This document shows positions 36,478 through 46,893 of a stretch of 64,000 nt of DNA, piece by piece. Origin of the DNA: Krasilnikovia cinnamomea (GTDB taxonomy: Bacteria > Actinomycetota > Actinomycetes > Mycobacteriales > Micromonosporaceae); contig NZ_SHKY01000001.1 in NCBI RefSeq assembly GCF_004217545.1, forward strand, positions 4,216,001 through 4,280,000, read 5' to 3'. Position numbers and translations under genes: made by a program. Below the pieces are notes generated by a model. It was not told where the DNA came from. It worked only from the letters and a program-made list of their open reading frames with translations, and ran no database searches. Each line of letters begins with the position of its first letter. Position 1 is the first letter of the stretch.

Positions 36478-38139
36478 CTACGGCCGCAACGGGAAGCTGT
36501 GCTGGTCGTCGTGGACGTCGTAGACCGGCCCGAGCAGCGGGGTGCCGGTGGCGGGCGCGACCTGTTCGTCGACCTCCGCGATGCCCGGCCGCCCCGCCTC
36601 CGCCACGAACTGCGCGGCCGTGCGCACGGTGGCGGTGGGCGCCCACACCGTGTCGACCACGCGCAGGCTGCTCAGCAGGCGCTGGGCGTCCACGTCGCAG
36701 ACGACGTAGCCGCGCCGGTTGTCGATGTAGCGCCAGTGCGGGCTCTCCCGCATGATCGGGTCGTACGTGGCATGGAACGCGGCCACGTCGGGGTTTCCGC
36801 CCGAGCTGACCGACGTGCCGGTGAGCTCGGCGCCGACCACCGGTGACGCGGGATCGTCGAAGTCGGGCCGCAGGTCGCAGACCCACGTGCAGTGCCGGTC
36901 GCCGGTGAGTACCACCGGGTTCGCGACCTGCCCGGTGCCGAACAGCTCCAGCAGCCGCCGCCGCTGGACCCGGTAGCCGTCCCAGTTGTCGTAGTCGAAG
37001 ACCTGCTCCGGCCCGGCCCTGCGGTCGTTCTGCGCCCACATCACCTGGTTGGCCAGCAGGTTCCAGGTGCCCCCGGAGCTGCGCAGACCCTCGGTCAACC
37101 AGTGCTCCTGGTCCGCCCCGGTCATGGTCAGCGTGGGGTCCTGTGCGCCGGCCAGGGTGCCCGGCTGGTCGCTGCGGTACTGGCGGGTGTCCAGAACGTG
37201 CACGCTGGCCAGGGTCCCGAACCGCAGCCGCCGGTACACCTGCATGTCCAGACCCGAGGGCAGTGAGCTGCGGCGCAGCGGCATGTGCTCGTAGTACGCC
37301 TGGAACGCGGCGGTCCGGCGGGCCCGGAACGCCGACGGCGACTGCTGGTCGGGGTCCTGCGGGATCTCGTCGGCCCAGTTGTTGTCGATCTCGTGGTCGT
37401 CGAGCGTCACGATCCACGGGAACGCGGCATGCGCGGCCTGCAGGTCCGGGTCGGTCCGGTACCGCGCGTGCCGGTTGCGGTACTGCACGAGCCCGGTCGG
37501 CTCGCCCGTGCCCTCGTGGCGGCGGATCGCGGCCGGATTGGGTGCGCCCTCGTAGATGTAGTCGCCGAGGAACGCCACGAACGCCAGGTCCTCGGCGGCC
37601 AGGTGCTGGTACGCGGTGTAGTACCCGGCCTGGTAGTCCTGGCAGCTCGCGAACGCGAAGCGCAGCCGAGACGGCCGGGCGTCGGCCGCCGGTGCGGTCC
37701 GGGTGCGGCCCACCGGCGAGATCTGGTCGCCGGCCTTGAACCGGTAGTGGTAGACCGCGTCGGGGCGCAGGCCCCGCACCTCGACGTGCACCGAGTGGGC
37801 GTACTCGGGGGTGGCGGTGGCCGAGCCGCGCTGGACGATCCGGCTGAAGCCCGGGTCCTCGGCGACCTCCCAGTCCACCGCCACGTTCTGGGTGGGCATC
37901 CCGCCGCCGGTGGTGGGTTGCGGGGCCAGGCGGGTCCAGAGCACCACGCCGTCCGGCAGCGGGTCGCCGGAGGCGACGCCGAGGGTGAAGACGCCGGCGG
38001 GTACGCGGGCGCCGAGGCCGTTGCGGATGCGCGCGTACCCGCCGTCGTGGGTGATCAGCAGGGGGCCCGCGGCGACGGCGGCGGCGCCCGCGACGAAGCG
38101 GCGGCGGCTGACGGGGAAGGAGAAGCTGGACAACGACAT
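36478..38139 (-). CDS. phoD: PhoD-like alkaline phosphatase, Tat-exported
   Basis: 553 residues. The N-terminus SRRRFVAGAAAVAAGPL is a twin-arginine signal, so it is folded before export. A fibronectin-like N-terminal PhoD domain (FTLGVASGDPLPDGVVLWTRL) is followed by the calcium/iron metallophosphatase domain with FASCQD, FLGDYIYEG, TLDDHEIDNNW, ANQVMWAQ and LTGDRHCTW. Phosphodiesterase/monoesterase for phosphate scavenging. ATG 38139 is preferred over ATG 38154 because it places the twin arginines at the usual distance. In Streptomyces phoD belongs to the PhoP regulon; no clear PHO box was recognised here. Confidence 0.94.
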   Translation of the reverse strand: MSLSSFSFPVSRRRFVAGAAAVAAGPLLITHDGGYARIRNGLGARVPAGVFTLGVASGDPLPDGVVLWTRLAPQPTTGGGMPTQNVAVDWEVAEDPGFSRIVQRGSATATPEYAHSVHVEVRGLRPDAVYHYRFKAGDQISPVGRTRTAPAADARPSRLRFAFASCQDYQAGYYTAYQHLAAEDLAFVAFLGDYIYEGAPNPAAIRRHEGTGEPTGLVQYRNRHARYRTDPDLQAAHAAFPWIVTLDDHEIDNNWADEIPQDPDQQSPSAFRARRTAAFQAYYEHMPLRRSSLPSGLDMQVYRRLRFGTLASVHVLDTRQYRSDQPGTLAGAQDPTLTMTGADQEHWLTEGLRSSGGTWNLLANQVMWAQNDRRAGPEQVFDYDNWDGYRVQRRRLLELFGTGQVANPVVLTGDRHCTWVCDLRPDFDDPASPVVGAELTGTSVSSGGNPDVAAFHATYDPIMRESPHWRYIDNRRGYVVCDVDAQRLLSSLRVVDTVWAPTATVRTAAQFVAEAGRPGIAEVDEQVAPATGTPLLGPVYDVHDDQHSFPLRP

Positions 38140-38276
38140 ACTTCGATGTAACACGGTGTCGGTTACGTCACAGGGAACGGTGTTCGCCCCTCCGAACGTC
38201 CGCCCGGGAACGGCGGGGTATCTTGCGGAATCGGGGTGGTCACGGACGGGGTCGGCGATGATCTCCCACCGTCAGG

Positions 38277-38292
38277 CAGTACGCTCGTACTG
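38277..38292. promoter_or_regulatory. Palindrome CAGTACG-CT-CGTACTG upstream of icd
   Basis: Perfect 7-bp inverted repeat with a 2-base spacer, lying just before TAAAAC (a possible -10) and 36 bases before the icd ATG. It looks like a regulator binding site placed in the promoter spacer. Regulator unknown. Confidence 0.5.
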
Positions 38293-38327
38293 CTAAAACA
38301 TGTGTCCCGGGAGAGGAGCGCCGGCCG

Positions 38328-39542
38328 ATGGCGAAAATCAAGGTCAAAAACCCGGTCGTGGAGCTCGACGGCGACGAGATGACTCGGATCATCTGGAAGC
38401 AGATCCGTGAGCAGCTGATCCTGCCCTACCTCGACGTCGACCTCGAGTACTACGACCTGTCGATCCAGCACCGAGACGAGACCGACGACCAGGTCACGAT
38501 CGACGCGGCGAACGCCATCAAGCGGCACGGCGTCGGCGTGAAGTGCGCCACGATCACCCCGGACGAGGCCCGGGTGGACGAGTTCGGCCTGAAGAAGATG
38601 TGGCGCTCCCCGAACGGGACGATCCGCAACATCCTCGGCGGCGTCGTCTTCCGCGAGCCGATCATCATGTCGAACGTACCCCGGCTGGTACCCGGCTGGA
38701 CCAAGCCGATCGTCATCGGCCGGCACGCCCACGGCGACCAGTACAAGGCCACCGACTTTGTCACGCCCAAGGCGGGCAAGCTGACGATGACCTTCACCCC
38801 GGACGACGGCTCGGCGCCCATGGAGTTCCACGTCGCCGACTTCCCGGGCGGTGGTGTCGGCCAGGCCATGTACAACTTCGACCAGTCCATCCGCGACTTC
38901 GCCCGCGCCTCGTTCCGGTACGGCCTGGCCCGCAACTACCCGGTCTACCTGTCGACGAAGAACACGATCCTCAAGGCGTACGACGGCCGGTTCAAGGACC
39001 TGTTCGCGGAGATCTTCGAGACGGAGTTCGCGGAGGATTTCAAGGCCGCTGGGATCACCTACGAGCACCGGCTGATCGACGACATGGTCGCCGCCGCGAT
39101 GAAGTGGGAGGGCGGCTACGTCTGGGCCTGCAAGAACTACGACGGTGACGTGCAGTCCGACACCGTGGCCCAGGGCTTCGGCTCGCTCGGCCTGATGACC
39201 TCGGTGCTGATGACCCCGGACGGCAAGACCGTCGAGGCCGAGGCCGCCCACGGCACCGTCACCCGGCACTACCGGCAGTGGCAGAAGGGCGAGAAGACCT
39301 CGACCAACCCGATCGCCTCGATCTTCGCCTGGACCGGTGGCCTCAAGCACCGCGGCAAGCTGGACGGCACCCCGGCGGTCACCGAGTTCGCCGAGGCCGT
39401 CGAGCGGGTCTGCGTCGAGACCGTCGAGAGTGGTCAGATGACCAAGGACCTGGCGCTGCTCATCTCCCGCGACGCGCCGTGGCTGACCACCGACGAGTTC
39501 ATGAACGCGCTCGAGGCGAACCTGGCGGGCAAGCTCGGCTGA
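38328..39542 (+). CDS. icd: NADP-dependent isocitrate dehydrogenase (dimeric, eukaryote-like)
   Basis: 404 residues, the size of type II homodimeric IDH rather than the 740-residue monomeric enzyme found in many actinobacteria. Family blocks: [29 protein letters not shown], substrate-binding arginines, and YKATDFV. It oxidises isocitrate to 2-oxoglutarate with NADPH formation. Ribosome binding site GAGAGGAG before the ATG. A hairpin terminator follows. Confidence 0.96.
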   Translation: MAKIKVKNPVVELDGDEMTRIIWKQIREQLILPYLDVDLEYYDLSIQHRDETDDQVTIDAANAIKRHGVGVKCATITPDEARVDEFGLKKMWRSPNGTIRNILGGVVFREPIIMSNVPRLVPGWTKPIVIGRHAHGDQYKATDFVTPKAGKLTMTFTPDDGSAPMEFHVADFPGGGVGQAMYNFDQSIRDFARASFRYGLARNYPVYLSTKNTILKAYDGRFKDLFAEIFETEFAEDFKAAGITYEHRLIDDMVAAAMKWEGGYVWACKNYDGDVQSDTVAQGFGSLGLMTSVLMTPDGKTVEAEAAHGTVTRHYRQWQKGEKTSTNPIASIFAWTGGLKHRGKLDGTPAVTEFAEAVERVCVETVESGQMTKDLALLISRDAPWLTTDEFMNALEANLAGKLG

Positions 39543-39565
39543 CGCCCGTACCGAAAAGAGCTTTC

Positions 39566-39597
39566 CGGCCCGGCGGGACCATGGTCCCTCCGGGCCG
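39566..39597 (+). terminator. Terminator hairpin of icd
   Basis: CGGCCCGG (39566-39573) with CCGGGCCG (39590-39597), with an inner GGACC/GGTCC stem. Followed by TGCCG, no U tract. Confidence 0.7.
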
Positions 39598-39671
39598 TGC
39601 CGTTGGCCCGCAGTCACCACGCGCTCCTCGTCCAAGGATGGTCATGGGACCGGACGACGAAGGGTGTGGAT

Positions 39672-42281
39672 ATGTCGGACACGAACGCCATGGTGGACGA
39701 ACTGGTGCGTGGCGCGGAGAAGGCTTTGTCCGACTATGCGGATTTCACCCAGGAGCAGGTCGACCACATCGTCGGCAAGGCGTCCGTGGCGGCCATCCAC
39801 CACCACGGCCGGCTGGCCCAGCTCGCGGTCGCGGAGACCGGCCGCGGGGTGCTGGAGGACAAGGCCGTCAAGAACATCTTCGCGGCCGAGCACGTCACGC
39901 ACAGCATGGCCGGGCTCAAGACGGTCGGGGTGGTGCGCCGCGACGACATCGACGGCATCGTGGAGATCGCCGACCCGGTCGGTGTGGTGTGCGGGCTCAC
40001 CCCGGTCACCAACCCCACCTCGACGGTCATCTTCAAGGCGCTGCTGGCGCTGAAGACCCGCAACCCGATCGTCTTCGCGTTCCACCCCCACGCGCAGCGG
40101 TGCAGCGCCGAGGCGGCCCGGGTGGTGCGCGAGGCGGCCGTGGCGGCGGGCGCGCCGGAGAACTGCGTGCAGTGGATCGACGAGCCGTCGCTGGCCGCGA
40201 CGCAGGCGCTGATGCACCACGACGGCGTGTCGGTGATCCTGGCGACCGGCGGCAACGCGATGGTGCGGGCCGCGTACTCGGCGGGCAAGCCCGCGTTGGG
40301 CGTGGGCGCGGGCAACGTCCCCGCCTACGTGCACGCCACCGCGGACGTGGGCCGCGCGGTGCACGACATCGTGCTGTCCAAGACATTCGACAACGGGATG
40401 ATCTGCGCCTCCGAGCAGGCCGTCATCCTGGACTCCGCCATCGCGGCGCAGGCGCTTGACGAGTTCCGGCGGCTGCACGCGCACGTCGCCAGCCCGCACG
40501 AGAAGGCGCTGCTCGAACGCTTCCTCTTCCCGCCGGACGGCGACGGGGCCGACTGCGCGGGCGGCACCCTGAACACCGCGGTCGTCGGGCAGTCCGCGGC
40601 GTGGATCGCCGCCCAGGCCGGGTTCGCGGTGCCCGAGGACACCTCGGTCCTGCTGGCCGGGATCGGCGAGGTCGGCCCGGCCGAGCCGCTGAGCCGCGAG
40701 AAGCTGTGCCCCGTCCTCGCGCTGCTCCACGCCGACACCCAGGAGCAGGGCTTTGCGTACGCCGAGCAGATGGTGGAGTTCCACGGCCTGGGCCACAGCG
40801 CCGTCATCCACACCTGCGACGCCGCGGTCGCCGAGGCGTACGGGCACCGGGTGAAGGCGGTCCGGGTGATCTGGAACGCGCCCGCCTCGCACGGCGGCAT
40901 CGGCGACATCTACAACGCCTACCTGCCCTCGCTGACGCTGGGCTGCGGCAGCTACGGCCACACCTCGGTGTCCAACAACGTGTCGGCGCTGAACCTGCTG
41001 AACATCAAGCGGATCGGGCGGCGTACGAACAACCTGCAGTGGTTCAAGGTGCCGCCGAAGGTCTACTTCGAACCGAACGCGATCCGCTACCTGCGCGACA
41101 TGCCCGGCGTCCGCCGGGTCACCGTGGTCACCGACGCCACCATGACCCGGCTCGGGTACGTGCACCGGGTCAGCACCGTGCTGCGCGAGCGCGGCGAGCC
41201 GGTCACCATCCAGGTCATCGACAACGTCGAACCGGAACCCAGCATCGACACGGTCCGCCGGGGCGCGGAGGTGATGCGGGAGTTCCGGCCGGACACCATC
41301 GTCGCGCTCGGCGGCGGCTCGCCGATCGACGCGGCCAAGGTGATGTGGCTGCTCTACGAGCACCCGGACGTCGACTTCGCCGACCTGCGGGAGAAGTTCT
41401 TCGACGTGCGCAAGCGCGCGTTCCGCTTCCCCGCGCCGGGGGCGCTGGCCCGGCTGGTGTGCGTGCCGACGACCTCGGGCACGGGCGCCGAGGTGACCCC
41501 GTTCGCGGTCATCACGGACACGGTCACCGGGCAGAAGTACCCGCTGGCCGACTACGCGCTGACGCCCAGCGTGGCGATCGTGGACCCGGAACTGACCGCG
41601 GACCTGCCTGCCGTGGTGACGGCCGACAGCGGGTTCGACGCGCTGACCCACGCCACCGAGGCGTACGTGTCGGTGTACGCCAACGACTTCACCGACGGGC
41701 TGGCGTTGCATGCGATCCGGCTCATCTTCGAGAACCTGGAACGGGCGGTCCGCGACGGCGGGGCGGACCCGCGGGCGCGGGAGAAGATGCACAACGCCGG
41801 GACGGTCGCGGGCATGGCGTTCGGCAACGCGTTTCTCGGCATCGTGCACGCCATGGCGCACACCCTGGGTGCCACGTTCCGCATCGCACACGGGCGCACG
41901 AACGCGATCCTGCTGCCCCACGCGATCCGGTACAACGGCACGGTTCCGGCCAAGCTGACGGCCTGGCCCAAGTACGAGCGGTACACCGCGCCGGAGCGGT
42001 TCCAGGAGATCGCCCGGGCCCTGGGCCTGCCCGCGGACACCCCGGAGCAGGGGGTGGAGTCGTACGCGGCCGCGGTCGAGCGGTTGCGCGACGCGGTGGG
42101 CATCCCGCCGTCGTTCCGGGCCGCCGGCGTGGCCGAGCAGGCGTTCCTGGCGGCCCTGCCGCAGCAGGCGATGAACGCCTACCTGGACCAGTGCGCCCCG
42201 GCCAACCCGCGGATGCCGATGCTGGACGACATGCAGGCGTTGATGCGGGCGGCGTACTACGGCCCGGCCGGCAAACTATGA
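39672..42281 (+). CDS. adhE: Bifunctional acetaldehyde-CoA / alcohol dehydrogenase
   Basis: 869 residues. The N-terminal aldehyde dehydrogenase domain has the catalytic Cys245 in NGMICASEQ; the C-terminal iron alcohol dehydrogenase has GGGSPIDAAK, PTTSGTGAEVTPFA and the metal-binding histidines in DALTHATEAY, HAMAHTLG and AHGRTNA. AdhE reduces acetyl-CoA to ethanol during fermentation, forming helical spirosomes in other bacteria, so it is notable in an otherwise aerobic genome. ATG 39672 follows AAGGG. No Rex or FNR-like site was recognised upstream. Single-gene transcription unit. Confidence 0.95.
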   Translation: MSDTNAMVDELVRGAEKALSDYADFTQEQVDHIVGKASVAAIHHHGRLAQLAVAETGRGVLEDKAVKNIFAAEHVTHSMAGLKTVGVVRRDDIDGIVEIADPVGVVCGLTPVTNPTSTVIFKALLALKTRNPIVFAFHPHAQRCSAEAARVVREAAVAAGAPENCVQWIDEPSLAATQALMHHDGVSVILATGGNAMVRAAYSAGKPALGVGAGNVPAYVHATADVGRAVHDIVLSKTFDNGMICASEQAVILDSAIAAQALDEFRRLHAHVASPHEKALLERFLFPPDGDGADCAGGTLNTAVVGQSAAWIAAQAGFAVPEDTSVLLAGIGEVGPAEPLSREKLCPVLALLHADTQEQGFAYAEQMVEFHGLGHSAVIHTCDAAVAEAYGHRVKAVRVIWNAPASHGGIGDIYNAYLPSLTLGCGSYGHTSVSNNVSALNLLNIKRIGRRTNNLQWFKVPPKVYFEPNAIRYLRDMPGVRRVTVVTDATMTRLGYVHRVSTVLRERGEPVTIQVIDNVEPEPSIDTVRRGAEVMREFRPDTIVALGGGSPIDAAKVMWLLYEHPDVDFADLREKFFDVRKRAFRFPAPGALARLVCVPTTSGTGAEVTPFAVITDTVTGQKYPLADYALTPSVAIVDPELTADLPAVVTADSGFDALTHATEAYVSVYANDFTDGLALHAIRLIFENLERAVRDGGADPRAREKMHNAGTVAGMAFGNAFLGIVHAMAHTLGATFRIAHGRTNAILLPHAIRYNGTVPAKLTAWPKYERYTAPERFQEIARALGLPADTPEQGVESYAAAVERLRDAVGIPPSFRAAGVAEQAFLAALPQQAMNAYLDQCAPANPRMPMLDDMQALMRAAYYGPAGKL

Positions 42282-42519
42282 TCCATAATCGGGACAAACT
42301 GTGCGCTAGAGACGCGTAACCGGGGGGTATGGGCCTCGTTTCTCTAGGCAGAACGGATGCAGGCGGTGCCACTCAAGGGTCGCCCGCCGGTCCGGCCGCC
42401 TTGTCCCGGGCGCCGACCGGTTCTCTTGATGCCGGTAACCGCCAGTGGGCGTGCTGCAGCGCGCCTGCCGTCCCTTCCCATGCGGGGGGCCTTGTCCCGG
42501 GCCCCCCGCCCCCCAATCC
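42282..42519. other. Convergent intergenic region with terminator
   Basis: 238 bases between the stops of adhE and the minus-strand propeller gene. It holds a GC hairpin at 42482-42509 and nothing else recognisable. Confidence 0.5.
42482..42509 (-). terminator. Terminator hairpin of the beta-propeller gene
   Basis: GCGGGGGGCC (42482-42491) pairs with GGCCCCCCGC (42500-42509), loop of 8 bases, 11 bases beyond the minus-strand stop. Confidence 0.7.
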
Positions 42520-43863
42520 TCAGCCGACGTTCAGCCGGACGAAGATGTCCTTGCTGCGATTGGTGTCCCCGTCGACCAGGTCCGACGCCTCGGACTTGAA
42601 GACGAGGTGCCGGCCGTTGTGGCTGAACCGTCCGCCCCAGCTCTCGCCGTTGGGGTGCCCACCCGCGGGCGACACGGTGACCCGGCGGGTGGTCTGCGCG
42701 TCGAGGTCCCGGATGAAGATGTCGGTCGGGTACGGGTCCTTGAAGGACGCGACCTGGAACGCCACGTGCCGGCCGTCGGGGCTGATCTGGGCGAACTCGG
42801 TGAAGTCGTCGTCGTAGGCGGCGCCGTCACGGACGCTGGCCAGCGTCGTGGTCCCCTCGGCCAGGTCACGCACGTACGCCTGGTACCGGCCGTCGGTGAC
42901 GCCCGGCACGAGGTTCTTCGCATTCGACGTGAACCCGACGTATCGTCCGTCCGCGCTGATCGACGCCCAGTAGCTGCCCGCGTCGGCCTGCGCACCGGAG
43001 TCGGACACCGAGGCCCGGACGGTGGTGCCGGTCTGCAGATCCCTGACGAACGCGTCGGCCCTGCCGTTGGTGTCATCCGCGACCAGCTTCGTGGCGTCCG
43101 TCTGGAACGCGACGAACCGGCCCCCGGGCGTGATGGCCAGGTCGTCGAAGCCAAAGCCGTCGACCTCGACCGGTGAGCCGTCGTAGGACTCGCTCACCAG
43201 CACGGTGCGCCCGGACGTCAGGTCCCGCAGGTACACGTCCGGCCGGGTGTCGGTGTCGCCCGCCACCAGGGCGGCCCAGGTCACGAACGCGACGAAGCGA
43301 CCGTCGGCGCTCAGGGCCGGGCGGTAGCTCTGCTTGTCGGCCTGGGCGCCGGTCTCGGTGAGGCTCACCCGGGTGGTGGTACCGGCGACCGTGTCGCGCA
43401 GGAAGATGTCGGAGGAGTTGTTCGTGTCGTCCGCCACGAGGTTCGGCCCGTGCGACGTGAAGACGACGTACCGGCCGTCGGCGCTCATCGACGACTCACC
43501 GCTGTAGGCGCTCTTCAGGCCGGCCCCACCGTAGGTCGTCTGCTCGCCGGAACTGGAGACGCTGATCCGGGTCGTCTCGTCCTTGACGCTGTCACGCAGG
43601 AAGACGTCCCACGAGGTGTTGGTGTCGCCGGGGACCAGATCCGTCGCGTTGGAGGAGAAGACCGTGAAACGGCCGTCGTCGCTCACCGCCGCGTCGTCGA
43701 AGTTGAGCCACTCCGGGCCGCGCACCTCGGCGCCGCCGGTCTTCACGTTCGCCCGGACGTAGGTCGGCGCGTCCGGTTCCTGCGCCGCTGCGGGTGCCCC
43801 GGTCACCACGAGGCCCGCCAGGGCGATGCCGGCGGCGAACACGCCACGAGATTGCATATTCAT
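42520..43863 (-). CDS. Secreted TolB-like (PD40) beta-propeller protein
   Basis: 447 residues. ATG 43863 follows GGAAGGA and opens a signal peptide (GVFAAGIALAGLVVTG, then APAAAQ). The mature part has about seven repeats of the WD40-like PD40 type, each with SADGRYV.F or DGRFVAF and a strand containing DTN..DIFLRD or DVYLRDL, giving a beta-propeller outside the cell. No catalytic motif is seen; such proteins bind peptides, sugars or metal. Own terminator downstream. Function unknown. Confidence 0.88.
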   Translation of the reverse strand: MNMQSRGVFAAGIALAGLVVTGAPAAAQEPDAPTYVRANVKTGGAEVRGPEWLNFDDAAVSDDGRFTVFSSNATDLVPGDTNTSWDVFLRDSVKDETTRISVSSSGEQTTYGGAGLKSAYSGESSMSADGRYVVFTSHGPNLVADDTNNSSDIFLRDTVAGTTTRVSLTETGAQADKQSYRPALSADGRFVAFVTWAALVAGDTDTRPDVYLRDLTSGRTVLVSESYDGSPVEVDGFGFDDLAITPGGRFVAFQTDATKLVADDTNGRADAFVRDLQTGTTVRASVSDSGAQADAGSYWASISADGRYVGFTSNAKNLVPGVTDGRYQAYVRDLAEGTTTLASVRDGAAYDDDFTEFAQISPDGRHVAFQVASFKDPYPTDIFIRDLDAQTTRRVTVSPAGGHPNGESWGGRFSHNGRHLVFKSEASDLVDGDTNRSKDIFVRLNVG

Positions 43864-43971
43864 CTGTACGGGATTCCTTCCGAGAAGTTTCCGGGTGCGT
43901 CCCAAGTGGGGTGCGCCCGGGCTACGCCCGGAGCCTAGGAAGGAATCTTTGGGTGGCCTTTGGGCCGCCGG

Positions 43972-45053
<1,082 letters not shown>

Positions 45054-45057
<4 letters not shown>

Positions 45058-45830
45058 GGAGCGGTCACCACGATGAGCTCGGCCACCTGTTCCGCCAGCA
45101 GGTCCCGGGCCGCGGCGTCCAGGCCGTCGTCGGTGATGAGTACGTCGGCGGCGTCCAGCGGCACGATCGAGGAGATGCCGACCGTGCCCCACTTGGTGTG
45201 GTCGGCCAGCACCACGAGGCGTTCCGCCGCCTCGACCAGCGCCCGGTTGACCTCCGCCTCCATCAGGTTCGGCGTGGTGTAACCGGCCCGCTCGCTCATC
45301 CCGTGCACGCCCAGGAACAGCATGTCCAGGTGCAGCGTGCCGATCGCGGCGACCGCGACCGGCCCGACCAGCGCGTCGGAGGGGGTCCGGGTGCCGCCGG
45401 TGAGCACCACGGTCTGATCCGGGCGCCCGGCCCGGTAGAAGATGTCCGCGACCGGGATCGAGTTGGTCACCACGGTCAGCTCCGGCACGTCGACCAGGCG
45501 CTGGGCCAGCCCGGCGGTGGTGGTGCCCGCGGACAGGGCGATGGCGTCGCCGGGGGACACCAGTGCCGCGGCGCGCATCGCCATCGCGGCCTTCTCCGTG
45601 CGCTGGCGTTCCGACTTCGCGGCGAAGCCGGGCTCGTGCGCCGAGCCCGGGGTCACCGTGGTGGCCCCCCCGTGTACCTTCTCCAGCAGCCCGCGGTCGG
45701 CCAGGGCCTCCAGGTCGCGCCGGATCGTCATGTCGGAGACGCCGTACTCGGTGGCGAGCTCGCTCACCCGCACGCCGCCCGAGGCGCGTACCCGGTCCAG
45801 GATCGCCGCCTGGCGTTGCTGCGCCAGCAT
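45054..45830 (-). CDS. DeoR-family transcriptional repressor
   Basis: 258 residues: N-terminal DeoR HTH (RQAAILDRVRASGGVRVSEL and VSDMTIRRDLEAL) and a sugar-phosphate sensor domain with ALSAGTTT and FLGVHGMSERAG. First gene of the galT operon; likely controls it in response to a sugar phosphate such as galactose-1-phosphate. Two CGAACA half-sites 10 bp apart lie about 60 bases upstream. Confidence 0.93.
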
Positions 45831-45888
45831 CAGCGGACGCCCTGGCCCGGGCGGCGCATGCCGCTACGTCGGATCAACCGCACTGATT

Positions 45889-45904
45889 CGAACACGTGCG
45901 AACA
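45889..45904 (-). promoter_or_regulatory. Candidate DeoR operator (two TGTTCG repeats)
   Basis: On the minus strand TGTTCG-CACG-TGTTCG: two direct half-sites one helical turn apart, the layout common for DeoR-family operators, upstream of the deoR-galT operon. Confidence 0.5.
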
Positions 45905-45978
45905 TTACCTGACGACCGGGTGTGCGCAAAAGAGTGACCTTCGCCGGCTGGGCTACCTTGGCGTGCGCTCGCTAACGG

Positions 45979-46893
45979 CTAGATCCCACGGCCCCGCTTG
46001 TGCAGCGCGGAGAGAACGTTCTCCACCTTGACGGCCCCCGTCATGGCCGCCAGCGCGATCGCGGTACGCGGCTCGCGCCAGTTGGCCCGTACCGCCTCCT
46101 TGCTGAACTGCCACGCCTGGCTGCGGTTGCCGCTGGCCGCCGACCAGCAGGCGAGCTGGCCGTAGACCCGGGCGGCGCCGGGGCGGCAGCCGCTGATCTC
46201 GGGGTGGCGTTGCATCATCCACCGCAGCGAGGAGATCTTCGTGGCGTACTCGTACGCGTAGTGCGAGGTGCGGCCCCACAGCACCCGCACCAGCGGCTCG
46301 TCCACGTGCACGATCGGGGTCCGGCGGGCGGCGCGCAGCAGCAGATCCCAGTCCTCGTTCTGGCTGCCCGGGGCGTCCTCGGCGACCAGCCCGATCGCAT
46401 CCTCCGCCAGCGCCTCGCGGCGGATCAGGAACGACGACGAGTGCAGCATCGCCATCCGGGAGCGGGCGAGCTGATCCACGGTGACCCGGCTGCAGCCGGC
46501 CAGCCGCGCCGTGGTGCGGCCCTCGAACTCCACCTCGATCGCACACGTCGCGAACTCGGCGTCCGGCTCGGCCAGCAGCGCCGCGACCTGCCGGCGCAGC
46601 TTGTCCGGCGCCCAGGTGTCGTCGTCATCGCAGAACGCCACGAACTCCGTGTCCAGGCCGAGGATGCCGGTGTTGCGGGCGCCGGCCAGCCCGGAGGCGC
46701 GCCGGTTCGTCAGCACCTGCACCCCGACGCCCTCGGCGGTGGCGAGCGTGTGGTCCGGCTCGGCCTGGTCGTAGACGACCACGACCGTGTGCGCGCCGGG
46801 ATACTCCTGCTCGCGTACCGCGGCGATGGCCTTGCGTACCAGCTCGGGGCGGTTGCGGGTGGGGATCACGACGCCGACGGACGGCCAGTTCAT
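45979..46893 (-). CDS. Glycosyltransferase family 2
   Basis: 304 residues with a GT-A fold: VGVVIPTRNRPELVRKAI at the start, donor-binding ASGLAGARNTGI, and a metal-binding acidic run DDDD at residues 89-92 (expected DxD). C-terminal part helical. Probably transfers a sugar to a lipid-linked polysaccharide precursor; donor and acceptor unknown. ATG 46893 overlaps the stop of the sulfotransferase upstream (ATGA), giving a two-gene operon. Confidence 0.9.
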   Translation of the reverse strand: MNWPSVGVVIPTRNRPELVRKAIAAVREQEYPGAHTVVVVYDQAEPDHTLATAEGVGVQVLTNRRASGLAGARNTGILGLDTEFVAFCDDDDTWAPDKLRRQVAALLAEPDAEFATCAIEVEFEGRTTARLAGCSRVTVDQLARSRMAMLHSSSFLIRREALAEDAIGLVAEDAPGSQNEDWDLLLRAARRTPIVHVDEPLVRVLWGRTSHYAYEYATKISSLRWMMQRHPEISGCRPGAARVYGQLACWSAASGNRSQAWQFSKEAVRANWREPRTAIALAAMTGAVKVENVLSALHKRGRGI

